Assembly (NCBI GenBank): GCA_035308365.1
Contig: DATGGU010000095.1
Span: forward strand, 1 to 64,000
Source: PALSA-505 sp035308365
GTDB taxonomy: Bacteria; Actinomycetota; Actinomycetes; Streptosporangiales; Streptosporangiaceae
Length of the DNA: 64,000 bases
Direction: 5' to 3'
Shown: positions 51,121 through 58,840 of the stretch, in pieces
Numbering within the stretch: position 1 is the first letter of the stretch
Layout: the number at the start of each line of letters is the position of its first letter
Notes under the pieces: generated by a model
Database searches by the model: none
Seen by the model: the letters and a program-made list of their open reading frames with translations, nothing else
Told to the model about the DNA's origin: nothing
Made by a program: the position numbers and the translations under genes

Positions 51121-52064
51121 CAGGCGTGGCGGTTGTCGGCGCGGGAGTGGCCTCGCCCATGCTCGGCTCCCCCGCCGACCTGCTACGGCCGCCGGCCGGC
51201 CGGGTGGCCGGGTTCGACCCCGCCGCCCTGCTCGGCGGGCGGGGCCTGCGGTACAAGGACCGGGCCACCCGGCTCGGGCTGCTCGCGGCCGCCCGCGCAC
51301 TCGAAGACGCCGGGCTGCTGGATCCGGCCACGACGGCCGGCCCGCTCGTTCCGCCCGCGGGCACCGGCGTGGTGGTCAGCTCCAACCTGGGCAACCTCGA
51401 CACCGTGTGCCGCACGGCTGGCGCGATCGCGGCCGGAACGGTGGCCGGCGCCTCCCCGATCGACCTCCCCAATGCCTCGAGCAACGTCATCGCCTCATCC
51501 ATCGCCATCCGGTTCGGCCTGCGCGGCCCGAACGTCATGGTGTGCAACGGCGCCTCCTCCGGCCTGGACGCCGCCTTTCTGGCCGCCTCTCTCATCGGCG
51601 CGGGCCGTGTCCGCGCAGTCGTGCTGGTCGGCGTGGAGCCGGTGAACGAGGTGGTGGAGAACCTTGCCCGCACCCCGGCACGGGAGCTGTTCGACGGAGC
51701 CGCCGCGGTGGTGCTCGAACCGGAGGCGTCCGCCCGGGCGCGCGGAGCCGTACCCCGGGCCCGCCTCGGCCACTATGCCCGGCGTGCCTCGGCGGCCGGC
51801 TCGGCCGGCCGCGCGCTCGGCCATGGCGGGCCGCCCGGACTCTGGCTGGCCGGCCGGACCACGGCGGCGCCGCCGGCGCTCGTGCACGTCCACAGGGAGG
51901 ACCTGGAAGCCAGGCTCGGCGCCGCGTCCGGCGCGCTCGGAGTCCTGCAGGTGGTGGCCGGCGCCTGCTGGCTCGGCGATGAAAGGGACGGGCCCGTCCT
52001 CGCTACGGCGGGGGCCGCGGCGGATGGGGTGTCCTCGCTGCTGCTCACATCACTGGGAGGTTGA
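51117..52064 (+). CDS. nucleophile-less ketosynthase-like subunit (Cys to Ala)
   Basis: 315 residues from GTG 51117. The thiolase-fold core is present: LPNASSNVIASSIAIRFGLR, then GPNVMVCNGASSGLDAAFLA. Aligned on the V-x-x-G-C-x-S-G-L pattern, the catalytic Cys is Ala146, and the HGTGT and GH motifs of the C-terminal half are missing (the protein is about 70-90 residues shorter than a full ketosynthase). It thus cannot condense. Such subunits act as chain-length or partner subunits in type II PKS and aryl-polyene systems. It overlaps KS-alpha by 4 bp. Confidence 0.85.
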   Translation: MTGVAVVGAGVASPMLGSPADLLRPPAGRVAGFDPAALLGGRGLRYKDRATRLGLLAAARALEDAGLLDPATTAGPLVPPAGTGVVVSSNLGNLDTVCRTAGAIAAGTVAGASPIDLPNASSNVIASSIAIRFGLRGPNVMVCNGASSGLDAAFLAASLIGAGRVRAVVLVGVEPVNEVVENLARTPARELFDGAAAVVLEPEASARARGAVPRARLGHYARRASAAGSAGRALGHGGPPGLWLAGRTTAAPPALVHVHREDLEARLGAASGALGVLQVVAGACWLGDERDGPVLATAGAAADGVSSLLLTSLGG

Positions 52065-52067
52065 CTC

Positions 52068-52436
52068 ATGCAATCGGTGGATACCGGTAATGCCGTGCCC
52101 GGCGAACTGCACGCGCATGCGCAGTTGCTTGTCGAGAGCAAGAGCCCGCCGGGACCCGGCACCGTGAGCCGCTTCCTGCGCGCCGCGCGGCACCTCGCCG
52201 CAACGGGGACGCAGACCGGCGTCTACCTGATCGACGACGGGGTCGACTATGCCGTCAGCGCTCAGGGCGAGGTGGCCTGGGTGCTCGGCGCGGGCGGACG
52301 TGTCTGGGCCGACGAGGTGTCGCTGTCCGAGCGCGGTATCAAGACCGGCCAGCTCGCTCCCGGTGTCGTGGTCGCCGGCCTGGACGCGATCGCCGAGCAG
52401 TTGTTCGATCCCGCCGTCCGGGTCGTGTGGCACTGA
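52068..52436 (+). CDS. DsrE/TusD-like sulfur-relay family protein, first of three
   Basis: 122 residues of the DsrE-like alpha/beta fold: HAQLLVESKSPPGPGTVSRF, LRAARHLAATGTQTGVYLID, DGVDYAV, WADEVSLSERGIKTGQLAPGV and the terminal strand RVVWH. In DsrEFH/TusBCD proteins this region holds the sulfur-carrying Cys near the position before LxxRGI; here it is Asp-Glu-Val-Ser and the protein has no Cys at all, so it should be a structural partner. It starts 3 bp after the ketosynthase-like gene and overlaps the second DsrE-like gene by one base (TGATG). Confidence 0.8.
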   Translation: MQSVDTGNAVPGELHAHAQLLVESKSPPGPGTVSRFLRAARHLAATGTQTGVYLIDDGVDYAVSAQGEVAWVLGAGGRVWADEVSLSERGIKTGQLAPGVVVAGLDAIAEQLFDPAVRVVWH

Positions 52437-52867
52437 TGGACGGCCAGACCGGCCCCCGGTGGGATCTCCTGCTGGTCGTGACCAGCGACCAGTACGGTTC
52501 GGTCCGGTTCGGCACCGTACGGCGGCTGATCGACACGGCGCTGCGCAGCGGCCACTCGATCCAGGTATGGGCGTGCGGCGAGGCGAACGGGCTCACCGAA
52601 CTCGGGCCGGCCGGGGCGGGTCACAGCCCGGGCGAGGGGTCACCGGCCGCCGGTTCGCGCAGCCGCGGCGGGAAGCGGCCGGCCGCCGAGCAGATCGGCG
52701 CCCTGGCCGCCGGTAACGTGGGCCGCTTCACCTGGCTGGCCTGCCAGACATGCAGCGGTGAACGCGGGGCGGGCGAGCACGTTCCTGGTCTGCCGACGCC
52801 GTCATTCTCGGACCTGCGCGACTACGTCGCGCAGGCGGCGAAGACCGTATTCATCGGCGGCGCCTGA
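52436..52867 (+). CDS. DsrE-like protein with CxxC, second of three
   Basis: 143 residues from ATG 52436. WDLLLVVTSDQYGSVRFGTV, RRLIDTALRSGHSIQVWACG (Cys47) and, after a Gly/Ser-rich insert of about 35 residues, LACQTCSGERGAGEHVPGLP (Cys103, Cys106) form the DsrE/TusC pattern. The C-x-x-C-S-x-x-RG block is where DsrE-family members carry their persulfide Cys. It is therefore the best candidate for the sulfur-accepting subunit of the trio. It is joined to its neighbours by one-base TGATG overlaps, implying a stoichiometric complex. Confidence 0.8.
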   Translation: MDGQTGPRWDLLLVVTSDQYGSVRFGTVRRLIDTALRSGHSIQVWACGEANGLTELGPAGAGHSPGEGSPAAGSRSRGGKRPAAEQIGALAAGNVGRFTWLACQTCSGERGAGEHVPGLPTPSFSDLRDYVAQAAKTVFIGGA

Positions 52868-53241
52868 TGCCCGCGCACGTGCTCGCGGTGATCGACCACG
52901 ACTGCCCGGGCACCGAGGACATGCACGACCCGCTCTACTTCTGCGTCGGCCTGCGGCTCCAGTTCGGCGGCATCGACCTGGTGCTGCGCGGGCCCGCGGT
53001 GTCCAGCGCGCTCGTCGCGGCGGATGGGCCCGCGCCCCCGGAGGGCAACGGCGCGCGGCTGCCGAATCCCCAGCGTTACGTGCGCTCTCTTGTCCGGGCC
53101 GGGGTCCGGGTCTGGGTGGATGACGCTGATCTGGCCGGCCTGCGCCGCGACGGCCAGGTCCTCATCGATGGCGTGCGCACCGCGGATACGGACGCGATGG
53201 CCGCTCGATGGAATGAATACGAGGAAGTGTGGTTCCTATGA
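52867..53241 (+). CDS. DsrE/DsrH-like protein, third of three
   Basis: 124 residues from ATG 52867. Pattern: HVLAVIDHDCPGTEDMHDPL then YFCVGLRLQFGGIDLVLRGP, NPQRYVRSLVRAGVRVWVDD, ADLAGLRRDGQVLIDGV and a final YEEVWFL strand, again the DsrE-like Rossmann-type fold. Cys13 and Cys26 are present, but not in the classical active position. It completes a set of three adjacent paralogues, as in the heterohexameric DsrEFH and TusBCD sulfur carriers. Its stop overlaps the dehydratase start by 4 bp. Confidence 0.75.
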   Translation: MPAHVLAVIDHDCPGTEDMHDPLYFCVGLRLQFGGIDLVLRGPAVSSALVAADGPAPPEGNGARLPNPQRYVRSLVRAGVRVWVDDADLAGLRRDGQVLIDGVRTADTDAMAARWNEYEEVWFL

Positions 53242-53660
53242 GCGCGCTGGCGGTACCTGCGCGATTCGCCATGCTCACCGAGAACGTGCAAGTGACCGAA
53301 TACGAACGAGACGCGGAGGGAGGCGTTCGCATCACCGCGCGGGTCACGATAGACCCGGGCAACCCGGTCTTTCCCGGTCACTTCCCGGGTCTTCCCGTCT
53401 TCCCCGGCGTCTGCCAGATCGACTGTGTGCACCGTACGGTGCTCGTCGCGGCTCAGGTGGAGGGCGTCGCGCCGGTGCTCTCCAACGTCTCGACGGCCCG
53501 TTTCCTGCGCATGGTCTGCCCGCGTGACGAAATCCGGATCGATACCCGGATCGCGAGGGTCAACGGGGAGTGGAAGGTCACCGGGGTGCTGCACGGACCG
53601 GGCGGGCCCGTCGCGAAGGTGAGCCTGCGCTACCGCCTGTCACGGGGAGGCACCCCATGA
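53238..53660 (+). CDS. hotdog-fold 3-hydroxyacyl-ACP dehydratase-like subunit A (has the His)
   Basis: 140 residues from ATG 53238 (ATGA overlap with the previous stop). The FabZ-type motif is NPVFPGHFPGLPVFPGVCQI D: catalytic His48 is kept, and 14 residues on, where FabZ has Glu, there is Asp62. Asp at this place occurs in FabA-type and HadB-like dehydratases. The rest is a single hotdog domain ending KVSLRYRL. It probably dehydrates beta-hydroxyacyl-ACP intermediates, together with the next gene product. Confidence 0.88.
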   Translation: MSALAVPARFAMLTENVQVTEYERDAEGGVRITARVTIDPGNPVFPGHFPGLPVFPGVCQIDCVHRTVLVAAQVEGVAPVLSNVSTARFLRMVCPRDEIRIDTRIARVNGEWKVTGVLHGPGGPVAKVSLRYRLSRGGTP

Positions 53661-54142
53661 CCGGGGTTGCCGAGATCATGGCCAAGCTGCCGCACCGGTG
53701 CCCGATGCTGCTGGTCGACCGGCTGGCCGAGTTCGTGCCAGGAGAGCGCCTCACCGGGGTGAAGACGGTCACGGCAAGCGAACCGTGGTTCCAGGACCTC
53801 CAGCCGGGCGCCCCCGCGGTCTTTCCGCCCGGCCTGCTGATCGAGTCCTGGTGCCAGGCGGCCGCTCTGCTGACCCTCTGGGACACGCCCAGGCCCAGCG
53901 TGCTCGACGGGGAGGTGCCGCTCCTTGGCTCGCTGTCCGACGTGACGATCGAGGGGCTGGTCGAGCCCGGCTCCGTCGTCCTGCATCACGCACGCCTGGT
54001 CCGCGACCTCGGCGCCACCCTCATCCTCGAGGGAACCAGCACCGTTGACGGCCGTCCGGTGCTGCGGATCGGAAGGATGATCATGGTCATCCGCCCGTCG
54101 GGGGCCGAAGTAGCCGCACCCGTACCGGGAGCATCGTCATGA
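53657..54142 (+). CDS. FabZ-like hotdog subunit B (keeps Glu, lacks the His)
   Basis: 161 residues. The N-terminal signature KLPHRCPMLLVDRLAEFVPG is FabZ-like. In the central helix, VFPPGLLIESWCQAAALLTL retains the catalytic-position Glu63, but the HFPG His is gone (the sequence there is FQDLQPGAPAVFPP). FabZ active sites are built from His of one chain and Glu of the other, so this protein could pair with subunit A. It overlaps the neighbouring genes by 4 bp on each side. Confidence 0.88.
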   Translation: MTGVAEIMAKLPHRCPMLLVDRLAEFVPGERLTGVKTVTASEPWFQDLQPGAPAVFPPGLLIESWCQAAALLTLWDTPRPSVLDGEVPLLGSLSDVTIEGLVEPGSVVLHHARLVRDLGATLILEGTSTVDGRPVLRIGRMIMVIRPSGAEVAAPVPGASS

Positions 54143-54885
54143 GCCCGAATCCCCGCCCGGTGGCCCTGGTGAGTGGAGGTTCCCGTGGCATCGGACGGGC
54201 CGTAGTGGGCAAACTCGCGGAGCAGGGGTATGATGTCGCGCTTTGTCACCGGTCCCAGCCACAGGCGGCCGGGGAAGTGGCCGAGCAGGCGAGCCGGGCC
54301 GGGGCCCGCACCCTCGTCAAGCGAGCGGACGTCACCGATGTGCAGGAAGTGCGGGCCTTTGTCGCCCAGGTCGAAAGCGAACTCGGGCCGCTCGCCACGG
54401 TTGTCACGTCCGCGGGCATCACCCGCGACAAGAGCCTGCCCGCGATGGGCGATGATGACTGGAACATGGTGCTGGAGACCAACCTGACCGGCACGTTCAA
54501 CATCTGCCGGGCCGCGATCTTCCCGATGCTGAAACGGAAACGCGGCAGCATCATCACCATTTCCTCGGTCGCCGGAGTGCATGGGAACGCCGGCCAGACC
54601 AACTACAGCGCGTCCAAGGCGGGGATCATCGGGTTCGCGAAGTCGCTGGCCCGCGAGGTCGGCCGGTATGGCATCCGGGTGAACGTGGTGACACCCGGGT
54701 TCATCAACACCGACATGACACGTGGCATGAGCGACAAGGCGCGCGATGAAATGCTGCGCCAGATCCCCCTTGGCCGCTGGGGAGAGGCCGCCGAAGTGGC
54801 CGAACTGGTGGCTTTCCTCAGCTCGGACCGGGCCTCATACATCACCGCCGGTGTTTTTCCTGTGGACGGCGGTATCAGGCTATGA
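54139..54885 (+). CDS. FabG-type 3-oxoacyl-ACP reductase (ketoreductase)
   Basis: 248 residues, a classical SDR. Cofactor motif: VSGGSRGIGRAV (about 11-22). Then NNAG-like TSAGITRDKSLPAM (about 92-105), catalytic Ser in ITISSVAGVHGN (about 137), YSASKAG (Tyr and Lys, about 154-158), and the C-terminal VPVDGG-like PVDGGIRL. ITRDKSLPAMGDDDWNMVLE and RGSIITISSVAG are closely FabG-like, so it should reduce beta-ketoacyl-ACP with NADPH. It is coupled by 4-bp overlap to dehydratase subunit B. Confidence 0.92.
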   Translation: MSPNPRPVALVSGGSRGIGRAVVGKLAEQGYDVALCHRSQPQAAGEVAEQASRAGARTLVKRADVTDVQEVRAFVAQVESELGPLATVVTSAGITRDKSLPAMGDDDWNMVLETNLTGTFNICRAAIFPMLKRKRGSIITISSVAGVHGNAGQTNYSASKAGIIGFAKSLAREVGRYGIRVNVVTPGFINTDMTRGMSDKARDEMLRQIPLGRWGEAAEVAELVAFLSSDRASYITAGVFPVDGGIRL

Positions 54886-54886
54886 G

Positions 54887-55612
54887 ATGGCCCTGGAGCA
54901 GGTCATGGCGGTAGGCCCCGCGTCCCGGCCACGCATGTACTTCAACCTGCGCAGCCCGTACTCGTGGCTCGCCCTGCACGACCTGACGGCGCATCATCCC
55001 GGCCTGCTCGAGGTCATCGAGTGGCGGCCGTACTGGGAACCGGACCCGGCCACGGAAGCCTTGCTCAATGCGGCGGGTGGCCGGTTCATCTACACGCAGA
55101 TGTCGCGGGAGAAGCACTTCTATGTGCTGGGCGATGTCCGCCGCCTGGCGCGTGACCGCGGCCTTCGGGTGACGTGGCCGATCGACCGTTCGCCGCGCTG
55201 GGAGGTGTCCCATCTGGCGTATCTGGAGGCCGCCCGGTGCTCGCGCGGGGCGGAGTTCGCCATCGCCGTCTCCCGCGCCCGCTGGGAGCACGGCCGGGAC
55301 ATCTCGGATCCGGCGGCCGTCGCGGAGATCGGCGCGGCCATCGGCCTGGACCCGGAGCGCCTGGCCCGGGCGGCCGGCGACCCCGGGCTGATCGCCGCCG
55401 GCACCAGGGCGCTCATGGACGTTTACCGGGACGGGGTCTTCGGAGTGCCGTTCTTCATGCACGGCCGGGAGAAGTTCTGGGGTCTGGACCGGCTCGGCAT
55501 CTTCGTAACGAGCGTTCAGTGCGCGAAACCGGCCGGCCAGGAGAAAGAGCAAATTCCAGGGACTGTGGCGCGGGCGGTCAGCGACGACGGCCATGCAGGT
55601 GGATGTGGTTGA
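54887..55612 (+). CDS. HCCA isomerase / kappa-GST-like thioredoxin-fold protein
   Basis: 241 residues from ATG 54887, one base after the reductase stop (ATGAGATG). The DsbA-like fold with a helical insertion is marked by MYFNLRSPYSWLALHDL (the SPYS motif, with Ser23 at the catalytic place), the helical core MSREKHFYVLGDVRRLARD and EVSHLAYLEAARCSRGAEFA, and VFGVPFFMHGREKFWGLDRL (cis-Pro loop and last strand). Family members are glutathione-dependent 2-hydroxychromene-2-carboxylate isomerases. Actinomycetes lack glutathione, so it may use another thiol or act on a polyene double bond. Confidence 0.85.
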   Translation: MALEQVMAVGPASRPRMYFNLRSPYSWLALHDLTAHHPGLLEVIEWRPYWEPDPATEALLNAAGGRFIYTQMSREKHFYVLGDVRRLARDRGLRVTWPIDRSPRWEVSHLAYLEAARCSRGAEFAIAVSRARWEHGRDISDPAAVAEIGAAIGLDPERLARAAGDPGLIAAGTRALMDVYRDGVFGVPFFMHGREKFWGLDRLGIFVTSVQCAKPAGQEKEQIPGTVARAVSDDGHAGGCG

Positions 55613-55657
55613 CGGTGCCACCGGCGCAGGTGTGCACCGTAAGGAAGGAAAAAGGTT

Positions 55658-56437
55658 GTGGACCTGAGCCTGAAGGGGAAGATCGCCGTCGTCACCGGCG
55701 GCAGCAAGGGCATCGGGCTGGCCATCGTGCGCGCGCTGGTTGCCGAGGGCGTCGAGGTCACCGTGGCCGCTCGCACCGAATTCCCGGAACTGGCCGAGCT
55801 GGGCGATGCGGTCACCTGGGCGGGTGTGGATCTCACGACCCGGCGTGGTGCCGAGCAGCTCGCCGGGCGGGTGGGTGAGGTCGACATCCTGGTGAACAAC
55901 CTTGGCGGGGCGATCGAGCCCAGCCTGCGCGCCGCGGGTTTTCCCGGCATCGACGACGACGCCTGGCAGCAGACCTTCGAGCTGAACCTGTTCAGCGCCG
56001 TGCGGGTCACCCGCAGCCTGCTGTCACGCCTGCTGCGGCGGCGTGGGGTGGTCATCAACATCTCTTCGGTCTCCGGCCGGGAGTTGTGCGGGCCGGCCGA
56101 CTACGGTGCCGCCAAGGCGGCGCTGACCTACCTGGGCAAGGCGCTGGCGGAACAATACGGCGGGCAGGGCCTTCGCGCGCTGACCGTGACCCCCGGCATC
56201 GTCGCGACGCCGAGGGTGACCGATCCGGGCGGTCTGTTCGGTCCGGGCGCTCGCGCGGCCGGCGAGGATTTCGCGGAGTTCATGGCCAAGCTCCCGGAGC
56301 GGATGGGCATCACGGTCGGCCGCCTCGCCGAGCCGGAAGAAATCGCCGCATTGGTGACGTTCCTCGCCTCACCGCTGGCCGGGACCTTGACCGGCGCCGA
56401 GTACCTCGCCGATGGCGGCATCCTCAAGACCGTCTGA
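55658..56437 (+). CDS. short-chain dehydrogenase/reductase
   Basis: 259 residues from GTG 55658 (AAGGAAGGAAAAAGG upstream). Cofactor motif VTGGSKGIGLAI (about 13-24), NNLGG (about 85-89), Ser in INISSVSGREL, YGAAKAALTYLGKALAEQYG (catalytic Tyr and Lys) and a C-terminal EYLADGG. A more distant relative of FabG than the gene at 54139. Reduction of a polyketide carbonyl or an enoyl group is plausible. A 45-bp gap separates it from the previous gene. Confidence 0.88.
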   Translation: MDLSLKGKIAVVTGGSKGIGLAIVRALVAEGVEVTVAARTEFPELAELGDAVTWAGVDLTTRRGAEQLAGRVGEVDILVNNLGGAIEPSLRAAGFPGIDDDAWQQTFELNLFSAVRVTRSLLSRLLRRRGVVINISSVSGRELCGPADYGAAKAALTYLGKALAEQYGGQGLRALTVTPGIVATPRVTDPGGLFGPGARAAGEDFAEFMAKLPERMGITVGRLAEPEEIAALVTFLASPLAGTLTGAEYLADGGILKTV

Positions 56438-56456
56438 GCCACCGCGGGGGTGATGG

Positions 56457-56690
56457 GTGCACACGTCCGGCATCTTCATCAAAGGGCCCGGAGGGGTGGA
56501 GCTGAAAATTGACGAGGCCACTCCACTGCAGCAGCTAGGCATTCTCAATTCGCTGAGGACGGCCATCCTGATGAACTACATGCGGGATGAGCTGAACATC
56601 TCGGTACCGGTCGGCAAGCTAAGCGCCAGAAGCTTTGAAAGCGTAGCAGCTATTGTCACCCTGATTGAGGATACCTGGCCGTCACAGTGA
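56457..56690 (+). CDS. acyl carrier protein 1 (atypical NSL motif)
   Basis: 77 residues from GTG 56457. The ACP helix II region reads ATPLQQLGILNSLRTAILMN, placing the phosphopantetheine Ser at residue 32 in Asn-Ser-Leu instead of the common Asp-Ser-Leu. The remaining four-helix pattern (NYMRDELNISVPVGKLSARS, FESVAAIVTLIEDTW) is ACP-like. It resembles the ACPs of discrete loading or amide-forming systems. It lies 19 bp after the SDR gene and 77 bp before the second ACP gene. Confidence 0.85.
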   Translation: MHTSGIFIKGPGGVELKIDEATPLQQLGILNSLRTAILMNYMRDELNISVPVGKLSARSFESVAAIVTLIEDTWPSQ

Positions 56691-56767
56691 CGTCGCGCGC
56701 GACGCTCCGGTGACGTGAAGCCGGGCACCATGGCCTGGTCCGGGAAAGGCTTAAGAAGGGAGCTCTC

Positions 56768-57022
56768 ATGGCGGATATCACCGAGCAGCAGAAAGAGACG
56801 ATTAAGGCGATTATCTGCGATGTGCTGGAACTCGAGCCGGAGGAACTTTCGAAGACCAGCCTGTTTGTCGAGGACCACGGCGCGGATTCGCTCCGCGCCA
56901 TCGAGATTCTCGCCGAGCTCGAGCGCGCGCTCGGGGTGACCCTCGCCCAGGAGGAACTGGGCCGGATGACGACGTTGCAGAACGTTTACCAGGTCGTGGG
57001 CGAGGCCGCCGCGCGGGTGTGA
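56768..57022 (+). CDS. acyl carrier protein 2 (DSL motif)
   Basis: 84 residues. EQQKETIKAIICDVLELEPE (helix I), SLFVEDHGADSLRAIEILAE with the canonical Asp-Ser-Leu (Ser41), and EEELGRM-like acidic helix regions. A GGGAG site precedes ATG 56768. This is a standard type II ACP, probably the carrier of chain elongation, while ACP1 may serve another step. Confidence 0.93.
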   Translation: MADITEQQKETIKAIICDVLELEPEELSKTSLFVEDHGADSLRAIEILAELERALGVTLAQEELGRMTTLQNVYQVVGEAAARV

Positions 57023-57050
57023 CCGCGCCGCGATCGATGACGGGAGCAGC

Positions 57051-57863
57051 ATGACGGCCAGGGCAAAAGAGGCGGTCCCGGGTTTGCGCCGCCCGGCCGT
57101 GGCCGGTCACCCACGGCCGCCGGGCGTGCTGCTGCTGCACGGGATGGGCGGCGGCCCGGGTGACTGGGACTCGCTGGCGCTGCACCTCCCGGCACATCTG
57201 GAACTCTGGGATGTCAAGATGCCCTGGTCCTTCACCGGTGACCCGTCCTGGGCGGCGGAGGGACGCCCGGTAACGCAATTCGTGTCGGCTCCCATCGGCC
57301 ATCTCAGGCATACGCTCGGCAGAGCACCCGATGTTGTCATTGCGCACTCGTTCGCGGCCAATGTGGTTCTGGAACTGCTGGCCGAAGCGAATCCGGCTCC
57401 CGCTGCGCTCGCCGTGCTGATTTCCCCGTTCTACCGCACCGACGACAGTATGGAGTGGGCATCGATCATCCCGGCCTTGACGGAATGCTATTCAAAGCTC
57501 GGCGACGAGATCCGGGCACGGCGCAGATCACGGATGAGCGATGAGCTCAGGCAGGCCATCCTGCGGCGGGCCGTCGAGCTCATGGGTGACAGCGCAGCGC
57601 TCCGGTTCTACGAGACGTATCAGCGCACCCCGCAGCTGAAGCTCGAATCGGTCACCACACCGGTGCTGCTGATCGCCGGCGGTGATGACGTCGCATCGGT
57701 GGTGCGCGGAACTCCTGCCCTGGGCGGCCGGATTCCACGCGCGAGCCTGGCGATCCTCGATAGCTGCGGCCACTTTCCCATGATCGAGCGGGCCCGGGAG
57801 GTAGCAGGTCTCATCGAAACCTTTGCCAGCCGGGCCACCAGCGACACGGAGGCGCCGCAATGA
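57051..57863 (+). CDS. alpha/beta hydrolase (probable chain release or editing)
   Basis: 270 residues. PPGVLLLHGMGGGPGDWDSL (oxyanion-hole HGxxGG, about 24-40), nucleophile elbow DVVIAHSFAANVVLELL with Ser100 in A-H-S-F-A (first Gly replaced by Ala), and DSCGHFPMIERAREVAGLIE with the catalytic His near the C-terminus. In such a locus a hydrolase of this kind often releases the finished chain from the ACP or removes stalled chains. Its stop overlaps the next start in ATGA. Confidence 0.88.
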   Translation: MTARAKEAVPGLRRPAVAGHPRPPGVLLLHGMGGGPGDWDSLALHLPAHLELWDVKMPWSFTGDPSWAAEGRPVTQFVSAPIGHLRHTLGRAPDVVIAHSFAANVVLELLAEANPAPAALAVLISPFYRTDDSMEWASIIPALTECYSKLGDEIRARRRSRMSDELRQAILRRAVELMGDSAALRFYETYQRTPQLKLESVTTPVLLIAGGDDVASVVRGTPALGGRIPRASLAILDSCGHFPMIERAREVAGLIETFASRATSDTEAPQ

Positions 57864-58840
57864 CTGCACGGGCATCATCGGCCCTGCTTGGCAGCGAGAC
57901 CGTCGCCGAACTCAGGCCGAGCTACGAAGGCTCGAATATCGGCTCCTGGATCGGCTTCAAGCACATCAACTATCTCGCCGAGGAAGCGGTCCTCCAGCAC
58001 TTCCGCGCCGTCGGCCTTCCCTCGCGCTCGCTCTACGAGAATTTCGGCCTGTGCCTCGAACTCGTCGATCTCGACACCCGGATCCTCTCCGGCTTTCACC
58101 TGGACGATGAGGTGAAGGCCGTTGTCCGGCCCAGCACCGAGGAAGGTTCCGGGGAACTGGCGTTCAAAGTGAGCCTGTCCGTCCAGCACAGAACCGGCCG
58201 GACGAAGGCGGCGCGGTCAATGGTCCGGGTGCTTCTCCGGCGCGACACGAGCCTCGGCGCAGCCGAGCCTGCCCCCAGCGAATTGATTCCGTTCACCACG
58301 GCCAGGATCCGGCGAAGCAGCCATGACCCGGCCCCGATACCGAGCCTGCCGGGTCCCTATTCGGCCGGCCGGGGCACAACCGGCGGCGACCCGGTGCTGG
58401 GCGAGCTGACGCGGCACGTCAACGCGTTCGCCTGGCGCTGGCGTATCCCGTACCCTTACTGCCATTTCACCGAGCGCATGCAGATGTCCGGCTACCTCCG
58501 CCAGATGGAGGAAGTGGTCGATCTCTTCCTCGCCGACCATGGCATATCGATCAAGCGGCTGCTGGATGAACGGCGGTGGATTCCCGTCGTGCCGCGTTCT
58601 TCCATTGCGATGCTCGACGAGGCGATCATGGAGGAGGAACTCTACACCGTATTCACGGTGCAGAACATCTTCAAGAACTTCAGTTTCCGGGCCCGGATGG
58701 ATGCCTACGTGATGCGGGAAGGGGAACTGCTTCGCACGGCGGCCGGGTGGATCACCCATGGATACGCGCAGATCAAGAACCGCCGCGAGTTCAGCCTGGT
58801 TGAACTTGACGACCGGATGCTTGCCGCGCTGGGTGGGTGA
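57860..58840 (+). CDS. tandem hotdog-domain protein (thioesterase/acyltransferase-like)
   Basis: 326 residues. The first hotdog half (about 15-150) has NIGSWIGFKHINYLAEEAVL, LYENFGLCLELVDLDTRILS and LDDEVKAVVRP. The second (about 185-320) has CHFTERMQMSGYLRQMEEVV DLFL-like sequence and NIFKNFSFRARMDAYVM. 4HBT-type thioesterases and FcoT/PKS-linked hotdogs share the GYLRxMEEVVD-like central helix. No HxxxE dehydratase motif is seen, so acyl-ACP hydrolysis or a related transfer is more likely than dehydration. It overlaps both neighbours by 4 bp. Confidence 0.8.
   Translation: MTARASSALLGSETVAELRPSYEGSNIGSWIGFKHINYLAEEAVLQHFRAVGLPSRSLYENFGLCLELVDLDTRILSGFHLDDEVKAVVRPSTEEGSGELAFKVSLSVQHRTGRTKAARSMVRVLLRRDTSLGAAEPAPSELIPFTTARIRRSSHDPAPIPSLPGPYSAGRGTTGGDPVLGELTRHVNAFAWRWRIPYPYCHFTERMQMSGYLRQMEEVVDLFLADHGISIKRLLDERRWIPVVPRSSIAMLDEAIMEEELYTVFTVQNIFKNFSFRARMDAYVMREGELLRTAAGWITHGYAQIKNRREFSLVELDDRMLAALGG

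Noticed and set aside
49864..51300. 478-residue minus-strand frame
   Set aside because: Antisense to the ketosynthase with full catalytic motifs; no domain in the minus frame.
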